Origin: Desulfocurvus vexinensis DSM 17965
Lineage (GTDB): Bacteria > Desulfobacterota > Desulfovibrionia > Desulfovibrionales > Desulfovibrionaceae
Direction: 5' to 3'
DNA: 64,000 nucleotides
NCBI RefSeq assembly: GCF_000519125.1
Contig: NZ_JAEX01000011.1
Span: forward strand, 39,667-103,666
Shown piece by piece: positions 58,802 to 64,000 of the stretch (its first letter is position 1; the number at the start of each line of letters is the position of its first letter). The notes under the pieces were generated by a model. The model had not been told where the DNA came from and ran no database searches. It saw only the letters and a program-made list of their open reading frames with translations. The position numbers and the translations under genes were made by a program.

Positions 58802-59431
58802 ATGACAGCCAAGACCAATGCCCTGGAGACCTTCGTCAAGAAGGCCACGGCGGTGTCGGCCAAGGTCTTTGAGGTCGCCAGCCTCAAGGAGGCCTTCGAG
58901 TACGCCGTGGACGTGTGCGACAAGAAACAGGCCTGCCAGCTGCTGGCCTCGGGCTGCGAGCTGCCCCTGTCCGGGCAGGGCCAGGCCCTGTGCGACGAGA
59001 AGCAGACCAAGGTCATCGCCGCACCCGCCCTGAACAAGAAGGATTTCGCGGCGTTTGCCAAACTCTGCGAGGGCAGGGGCTTCGAGCTGATCGACGGGGG
59101 GCTGCGCTCGCGCCTGGCGGGCATCGACATCGGCTTCACCGTCTGCGAGCTGGGCATCGCCGAGACGGGCACCCTGGTCCTCGATTCCGCCCGCGAGGAC
59201 GTGCGCCTGGCGACCATGGTCAGCGAGATCCACGTGGCCGTGCTGCCCAAGTCGCGCCTGCGCGCCACCTCCTACGAGGCCGAGGCCGAGGTGCTCAAAT
59301 TCATGCAGAACGGGCCCAACTACCTGGCCTTCATCACCGGCGCCTCGCGCACCGCCGACATCGAGCGCGTGCTCGCCCTGGGTGTCCACGGGCCGCTGGA
59401 ACTGCACATCCTGCTCCTGGAGGACAAGTAG
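58802..59431 (+). CDS. lutC: LutC-family lactate utilisation protein
   Basis: The 209-residue protein has the LutC/YkgG (LUD) fold, with the conserved end AETGTLVLDSA and FITGASRTADIERVLALGVHGP. In Bacillus, LutABC together oxidise L-lactate. GGGAG precedes the ATG. The last codons carry the ribosome binding site of lutB, three bases away, so the two are coupled. Confidence 0.94.
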   Translation: MTAKTNALETFVKKATAVSAKVFEVASLKEAFEYAVDVCDKKQACQLLASGCELPLSGQGQALCDEKQTKVIAAPALNKKDFAAFAKLCEGRGFELIDGGLRSRLAGIDIGFTVCELGIAETGTLVLDSAREDVRLATMVSEIHVAVLPKSRLRATSYEAEAEVLKFMQNGPNYLAFITGASRTADIERVLALGVHGPLELHILLLEDK

Positions 59432-59433
59432 CC

Positions 59434-61599
59434 ATGCAGCACGCCAAGAATCTTGAGGAATACCGCTCCCAGTGCCGCCAGGCCATGGACGACGAGTTCC
59501 TGCGCAAGGCCATGGACGCCTTTGCCGTGGCCTACCGCACCAACCGCGCCAACGCCTTCGCGGACATGAACGAGCGCGAGCTCATCGCCGAGATCGCCGA
59601 CGCCAAGGACGCCGCCGTGGCCAACCTGGACGGGCTGTTCGCCGAGTTCAAGGCCAAGGCCGAGAAGAACGGCGTGCACGTCCATCTGGCGCGCACCGCC
59701 GCCGAGGCCAACGAGATCATCGCCCGCATCGCCCGCGAGGGCGGGGTGAAGAAGATCGTCAAGTCCAAGTCCATGACCGCCGAGGAGACGCTGCTCAACC
59801 ACCACCTGGAGGCCGACGGCTACGAGGTGGTGGAGACCGACCTGGGCGAGTGGATCATCCAGCTGCGCCACGAGGGCCCCTCGCACATGGTCATGCCGGC
59901 CATCCACCTCTCGCGCTACCAGGTGGCCGACCTGTTCTCCGAGGTCACCGGGCAGAAGCAGGAAGTGGACATCGAGAAGCTGGTCAAGGTCGCCCGGCGC
60001 GAGCTGCGCACCCACTACGCCACCGCCGACATGGGCATCTCCGGCGCCAACTTCGCCGTGGCCGAAACCGGCGGCATCGGGCTGATCACCAACGAGGGCA
60101 ACGCCCGGCTGGTGACGACCCTGCCGCGCATCCACGTGGCCCTGGCCGGGCTGGACAAGCTGACCCCGACCCTGCACGACGCCCTGCGCATCATCAAGGC
60201 CCTGCCGCGCAACGCCACGGGCCAGGCCATCACCAGCTACGTGACCTGGATCACCGGCGCCAACGAGTGCGCCCCCGGGCCCGAGGGCCGCAAGGAGCAC
60301 CATATCGTGTTCCTGGACAACGGCCGCAGCGCCCTGGCCAAGGACTCCGACTTCCGCCAGGTGCTGCGCTGCGTGCGCTGCGGGGCCTGCGCCAACGTCT
60401 GCCCGGTCTACCGCCTGGTGGGCGGCCACAAGATGGGTCACATCTACATCGGCGCCATCGGCCTCTTGCTGACCTACTTCTTCCATGGCCGCGAGAAGGC
60501 CAAGAACCTGGTGCAGAACTGCATCAACTGCGGGGCCTGCAAGCAGGTCTGCGCCGCGGGCATCGACCTGCCCCGGCTGATCAAGGAAGTCCACGCCCGA
60601 ATCCAGGACGAGGAGGGCCACCCGCTGCCCAGCAAGCTGCTGGGCACGGTGCTGTCCAACCGCAAGCTCTTCCACTCCCTGCTGCGCACGGCCAAGTGGG
60701 GCCAGAAGCCCGTGGTGGACGGCAAGACCGGCTACCTGCGCCACCTGCCGCTCATCTTCAGCAAGGAGCACGACTTCCGCGCCCTGCCGCCCATCGCCGA
60801 CACGCCCTTCCGCGACCGCTGGGAGAAGCTGCGCCCGGTGGTGGAGCATCCCAAGTACCGCGTGGCGCTGTTCTCGGGCTGCGTGCAGGACTTCGTGTAC
60901 CCCGAGCAGCTTGAGGCGGCGGTGAAGGTCTTTGCGGGCCACGGCGCGGCCCTGGAGTTCCCCATGGGCCAGAGCTGCTGCGGCCTGCCCGTGGTCATGA
61001 TGGGCCAGACCGAGGCCGCGCGCGCCGTGGCGGCCCAGAACGTCACGGCCATCGACCCCGGCAGCTGCGACTATATCGTGACCATGTGCGCCTCGTGCGC
61101 CTCGCACCTCAAGCACGCCTACCCGCGCATCCTCGAAGGCGACCCGCGCATGGCCGACAAGGCCCGGCGCTTCGCCGACAAGGTGGTGGACTTCAGCACC
61201 TTCGCCCGCGACGTGCTGGGCGTGGACGAGGGCGACTTCGCCAGCGTCTCCGCGCAGACCAGGACGGCCTACCATGCGCCCTGCCACCTGTGCCGGGGCC
61301 TGGGGGTGACCAAGGCCCCGCGCGAGCTGCTGGCCAAGGCCGGGCTGGACTACGTGGTGGCCGACGAGGAGGACGTGTGCTGCGGCTTCGGCGGCACCTT
61401 CTCCATGAAGTTCCCCGAGGAGTCCAAGGCCCTGCTGGACAAGAAGCTGGACAACGTGAAGAAGACCGGCGCCACCCAGCTGGTCACCGACTGCCCGGGC
61501 TGCGTGATGCAGCTGCGCGGCGGCGCCCAGCGGCGCGGTGACACCTTCGTGGTGCGCCATATCGCCGAAATCCTGGCCGAGCGCGTCAAGCCGCGCTAG
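59434..61599 (+). CDS. lutB: LutB/LutA fusion: iron-sulfur L-lactate dehydrogenase component
   Basis: This 721-residue protein joins LutB and LutA. The N-terminal LUD domain has MGISGANFAVAETGGIGLITNEGN. Two ferredoxin motifs follow at about residues 312-375 (CVRCGACANVCPVY and CINCGACKQVCAAG). The C-terminal part has two CCG domains (SCCGLP and CCGFGGTF) that correspond to LutA. With LutC it would oxidise L-lactate, complementing GlcD/GlcF for the other isomer. The fused form is normal in Desulfovibrio. A hairpin at 61620 follows its stop. Confidence 0.95.
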   Translation: MQHAKNLEEYRSQCRQAMDDEFLRKAMDAFAVAYRTNRANAFADMNERELIAEIADAKDAAVANLDGLFAEFKAKAEKNGVHVHLARTAAEANEIIARIAREGGVKKIVKSKSMTAEETLLNHHLEADGYEVVETDLGEWIIQLRHEGPSHMVMPAIHLSRYQVADLFSEVTGQKQEVDIEKLVKVARRELRTHYATADMGISGANFAVAETGGIGLITNEGNARLVTTLPRIHVALAGLDKLTPTLHDALRIIKALPRNATGQAITSYVTWITGANECAPGPEGRKEHHIVFLDNGRSALAKDSDFRQVLRCVRCGACANVCPVYRLVGGHKMGHIYIGAIGLLLTYFFHGREKAKNLVQNCINCGACKQVCAAGIDLPRLIKEVHARIQDEEGHPLPSKLLGTVLSNRKLFHSLLRTAKWGQKPVVDGKTGYLRHLPLIFSKEHDFRALPPIADTPFRDRWEKLRPVVEHPKYRVALFSGCVQDFVYPEQLEAAVKVFAGHGAALEFPMGQSCCGLPVVMMGQTEAARAVAAQNVTAIDPGSCDYIVTMCASCASHLKHAYPRILEGDPRMADKARRFADKVVDFSTFARDVLGVDEGDFASVSAQTRTAYHAPCHLCRGLGVTKAPRELLAKAGLDYVVADEEDVCCGFGGTFSMKFPEESKALLDKKLDNVKKTGATQLVTDCPGCVMQLRGGAQRRGDTFVVRHIAEILAERVKPR

Positions 61600-61619
61600 C
61601 CGCAGGCATCGGCCATGCC

Positions 61620-61652
61620 CCGGGCGGGGCCGCGCCCTGCGGCCCCGCCCGG
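61620..61652 (+). terminator. Probable terminator of the lactate operon
   Basis: A perfect 14-bp stem (CCGGGCGGGGCCGC / GCGGCCCCGCCCGG) with a GCCCT loop is followed by TTCTCCCT, a weak U-tract. Confidence 0.6.
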
Positions 61653-61758
61653 TTCTCCCTGCCCGGCCCGCCCGGGCCCTTGCGCCCGGGCCCGGTCCGG
61701 GCCATGATTGCCGCCGGGGCCCCGAGGGCGCCCCGCAACAGCAGCAGCGGAGACGCAC

Positions 61759-62256
61759 ATGCAGCCCAAGCGCAAGGATGAATCGAGCATCGTCATGGCC
61801 CAGCGGCTTCTGCCGCAGGACGCCAACCCCGCCGGAAACATCCACGGCGGCGTGATCCTCAAGCAGATCGACCTCACGGCGGCCACCGCCGCCATGCGCC
61901 ACGCGCGCTGCAACGTGGTCACCGCCAGCCTGGACCGCATGGACTTCCTGCGCCCGGTGCACGTGGGCGAGCTGGTGCGCTTCAAGGCCAGCGTAAACTA
62001 CGTGGGCAAGACCAGCATGGAGGTCGGCGTGCGCGTGGAGGCCGAGAACCTGATCACCGGCGAGCTGCGCTACACCAACTCCGCCTACCTGACCTTCGTG
62101 GCCCTGGGCCCGGACGGCAAGCCCACGCCCGTGCCCGGCCTGATCCTGGAGAGCGGCGAGGACCACCGCCGCTGGCGCGAGGCCGAGGAGCGCCGCCGGG
62201 TGCGCCTGGCCCTCAAGGCCAGCGAGCGGCGCTCCCAGGACGGCGGGCAGGGCTGA
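61759..62256 (+). CDS. Hotdog-fold acyl-CoA thioesterase
   Basis: The 165-residue protein has the hotdog signature NPAGNIHGGVILKQID with the likely catalytic region, then LDRMDFLRPVHVGELVRFKASVNYVGKTSMEVGV. This is the YciA/BFIT-type cytosolic acyl-CoA thioesterase family. GGAG lies 7 bases before the ATG at 61759. The C-terminal tail is basic and Arg-rich. It is followed 47 bases later by the Dabb gene. Confidence 0.92.
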   Translation: MQPKRKDESSIVMAQRLLPQDANPAGNIHGGVILKQIDLTAATAAMRHARCNVVTASLDRMDFLRPVHVGELVRFKASVNYVGKTSMEVGVRVEAENLITGELRYTNSAYLTFVALGPDGKPTPVPGLILESGEDHRRWREAEERRRVRLALKASERRSQDGGQG

Positions 62257-62303
62257 GACGCCACGGACATTTCCCCCCAACCGCAACTACCGGAGATCCG
62301 CCG

Positions 62304-62606
62304 ATGCTCAAGCACATCGTGATGTGGAAGCTCAAGGACGAGGCCGAGGGCGCCACCAAGGCCGAGAACGCCAGGAAGATGCAGCAGATGCTCGAAGCAC
62401 TGCCCGCCAAGATTCCCGGGGTGCTGACCCTGGAGGTCGGGCTGAACGTGGTGGACGGCCCCACGGCCAGCGACGTCTGCCTGTACAGCGAATTCCCGTC
62501 CCTGGAGGTCATGCTGGCCTACCAGGAGCACCCCGAGCACCAGAAGTGCGTGGCCTTCATCAAGGGCGTGGTCGCCGAGCGCCGGGCCGTGGACTATACC
62601 TGCTAG
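62304..62606 (+). CDS. Dabb-family (stress-responsive alpha/beta barrel) protein
   Basis: This 100-residue protein has the dimeric alpha/beta barrel pattern: MLKHIVMWKLKDEAEG at the start, IPGVLTLEVGLNV, DVCLYSEFPSLEVMLAYQEHPEHQK, and a final YTC. Function in bacteria is poorly known. CGGAGA lies upstream of the ATG. A terminator follows. Confidence 0.88.
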   Translation: MLKHIVMWKLKDEAEGATKAENARKMQQMLEALPAKIPGVLTLEVGLNVVDGPTASDVCLYSEFPSLEVMLAYQEHPEHQKCVAFIKGVVAERRAVDYTC

Positions 62607-62650
62607 CAGGCCGTGCCGAAGCGGCGGTCTGCCGCGCGGTTCAAACCAGC

Positions 62651-62695
62651 CAAACCCTCGCGCCTGTCTCGACACGCGGGGGTTTGGTTTGTTTC
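62651..62695 (+). terminator. Terminator after the Dabb gene
   Basis: CCAAACCCTCGCG pairs with CGCGGGGGTTTGG (13 bp with one wobble pair) and is followed by a T-rich tail (TTTGTTTC). Confidence 0.8.
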
Positions 62696-62846
62696 GCACC
62701 CTCACCCCGCCGCGTGTGAACGACGCGGGAGAAGGAATGCGGCAGCAGTCGGCCGGGCCTCGGACCGCAGGCTGTGAGAGGGGGGACCGTCCCGGCGGTC
62801 CCCCCTCCTTGTGCCCGGGGCGCCGCCAGGGCGGCGCCCCGGCCCC

Positions 62847-63147
62847 TCACCGCGCGTCGTCCGCGCCCCTGGGGGCCGCCAGGGCGGCGCGGATGGCCAG
62901 GGCCAGTTCCGGCAGGGCGAAGGGCTTGAGCAGCATGCGGGCCACGCCGTGGCTGTGCAGGGCCTTGGGCGTGGCCGCGCGGGAAAATCCCGTGCACAGG
63001 ATCACCGGCAGCCCCGGGAGCAGCCGCCGGGCCTGGCGGGCCAGCTCCAGCCCCGTGAGCCCGGGCATGGCCTGGTCGTCGGCCACGTAGAGGAGGCGCT
63101 CGGTGCCGCCCAGGCGCAGGGCAGTGGGGGGCTGGGCCGGGGCGTTC
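62847..63147 (-). pseudogene. Remnant of a hybrid kinase receiver domain
   Basis: The frame reads ...LRLGGTERLLYVADDQAMPGLTGLELARQARRLLPGLPVILCTGFS and ends with MLLKPFALPELALAIRAAL. The start (GGTERLLYV) and the end (DQAMPGLTG onward) match a typical C-terminal receiver, but about 45-50 residues between the acidic pair and the phosphoacceptor loop are missing. No upstream kinase domain or start codon is present in frame except a GTG at 63086. I read it as a deletion remnant. Confidence 0.65.
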
Positions 63148-63193
63148 CATTTTTGTTGGAGAGTGTTTCCTATAAATGCGTACTATTTCTGTG

Positions 63194-63232
63194 AAAAACA
63201 GAAAGCCCCCGCCCGACAGTGCGGGCGGGGGC
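63194..63232 (-). terminator. Terminator of the chemotaxis receptor gene
   Basis: The stem CGGGCGGGGGC / its complement (63205-63215 with 63222-63232) is followed on the minus strand by TTTCTGTTTTTC, a T-rich tail. Confidence 0.8.
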
Positions 63233-63262
63233 CAGGATGCGGATGCCGGGGTGCGAGGGGGT

Positions 63263-64000
63263 CTAGAAGCGCTCGAAGTCCTTGTCGTCGGCGTCGTCGT
63301 GCATGTCCAGGGCGATGCCTGCGGCTGCGGCCTTGGGCGGCGCGGCGGCGGCGAGCTTGCGCGGGGGGGCGGCGTGGGCGGCGACCACGGTGCGGGCCTT
63401 GGGCGCGGCCTTGGCCGGGCGCCGGGCGCCGTCCAGGCGGAAGAAGCCGATGGTCTGCTGGAGCTGCACGGCCTGGGAGGACAACTCCTCGGAGGTCGAG
63501 GCCATTTCCTCCGAGGCCGAGGCGTTCTGCTGCACCACCTGATCGAGCTGCTGGATGGCCTTGTTGATCTGCTCGGCGCCGGAGTTCTGCTCGTTGCTGG
63601 CGGCGGAGATCTCCTGCACCAGCTCGGCGGTGCGCCGGATGTCGGGCACCATGCGCGTGAGCATGGTCCCGGCGCGCTCGGCGACCTCGACGCTGGAAGA
63701 CGACAGCTCGCTGATCTCGGCGGCGGCGGACCCGCTGCGCTCGGCCAGCTTGCGCACCTCGGCGGCGACCACGGCGAAGCCCTTGCCGTGCTCGCCCGCG
63801 CGGGCGGCCTCGATGGCGGCGTTGAGCGCCAACAGGTTCGTCTGGCGCGCGATCTCCTCGATGATGGAGATCTTGTCGGCGATGTCCTTCATGGCCGCCA
63901 CGGTCTCGGTGACGGCCTTGCCCCCGGCCTCGGCGTCCTGGGCGGACTGCACGGCGATTTTTTCGGTCTCGCGGGCGTTCTCGGCGTTCTGGCGGATGTT
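63263..64000 (-). CDS. Methyl-accepting chemotaxis protein (C-terminal part, cut by the window edge)
   Basis: The last 245 residues of a chemoreceptor are present. The signalling hairpin tip is [44 protein letters not shown], near the universally conserved core. Further coiled coil follows with methylation-type Glu/Gln pairs ([18 protein letters not shown]). The final 60 residues are Ala/Lys/Pro-rich and end in DDKDFERF, a likely flexible tether. The sensor and membrane parts lie beyond 64000. Confidence 0.95.
   Translation of the reverse strand, partial: NIRQNAENARETEKIAVQSAQDAEAGGKAVTETVAAMKDIADKISIIEEIARQTNLLALNAAIEAARAGEHGKGFAVVAAEVRKLAERSGSAAAEISELSSSSVEVAERAGTMLTRMVPDIRRTAELVQEISAASNEQNSGAEQINKAIQQLDQVVQQNASASEEMASTSEELSSQAVQLQQTIGFFRLDGARRPAKAAPKARTVVAAHAAPPRKLAAAAPPKAAAAGIALDMHDDADDKDFERF

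Overview
The window comes from a GC-rich sulfate-reducing bacterium of the Desulfovibrio type (Desulfovibrionales). The main evidence is a dsrA-dsrB-dsrD-cbiA cluster and the lactate-to-acetate region por / lctP-glcD-glcF-pta-ackA-lutC-lutB, placed behind a two-component sigma-54 regulator. All named genes, motifs and sites were read by eye from the sequence; no database search was run.

Layout. 1-7.5 kb: a small conserved gene, then dsrAB (dissimilatory sulfite reductase), dsrD, a strong terminator, and a tightly packed trio of cobyrinate/siroheme amidase, metallophosphoesterase and Ser/Thr kinase. 7.7-16.4 kb: UvrD-type helicase, a phosphodiesterase-superfamily enzyme, a FUSC-type membrane protein, tRNA-Leu(UAA), an APS-kinase-like cysC, and a large membrane protein that looks like a flippase-type domain fused to an O-antigen ligase. 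16.7-24 kb: a D-amino-acid operon (D-serine dehydratase, TRAP transporter, N-acyl-D-amino-acid deacylase) with a divergent LysR regulator and two palindromes between them. 24.2-26.3 kb: an EamA transporter and an HD-GYP response regulator.

26.4-33.7 kb is the most unusual block. A lysine 2,3-aminomutase keeps the lysine-specificity residues at exact spacing. It is followed by two D-Ala-D-Ala-ligase-like ATP-grasp enzymes and a GNAT acetyltransferase, all translationally coupled. Upstream on the same strand are two small OB-fold-like proteins behind a near-consensus sigma-54 promoter. A sigma-54 activator gene sits next to it, and beyond that a second near-consensus sigma-54 promoter drives a 96-aa paralogue of the first OB-like protein plus a DksA/TraR protein. 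Matching GGAAC/GTTCC palindromes lie upstream of both promoters. I infer one sigma-54 regulon that makes a beta-lysine-containing, possibly acetylated, small molecule or peptide.

34-41.6 kb: a four-subunit group 3 [NiFe] hydrogenase (hydBGDA order), a tandem universal stress protein, a 79-aa gene with its own sigma-54-like promoter, a 1.1-kb gene-poor stretch with a Fur-box-like site and degenerate repeats, and a corrin-ring methyltransferase. 41.9-61.6 kb: a hybrid histidine kinase and sigma-54 response regulator, then pyruvate:ferredoxin oxidoreductase and the lactate operon. Both transcription units have TGGCAC-N5-TTGTT promoters and paired palindromes of a shared 6-6-6 design. Together these genes import lactate, oxidise it to pyruvate and acetyl-CoA, and conserve energy through acetyl phosphate; the electrons serve sulfite reduction. 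61.7-64 kb: a thioesterase, a Dabb protein, a decayed receiver-domain remnant and the C-terminal part of a chemotaxis receptor that runs off the window.
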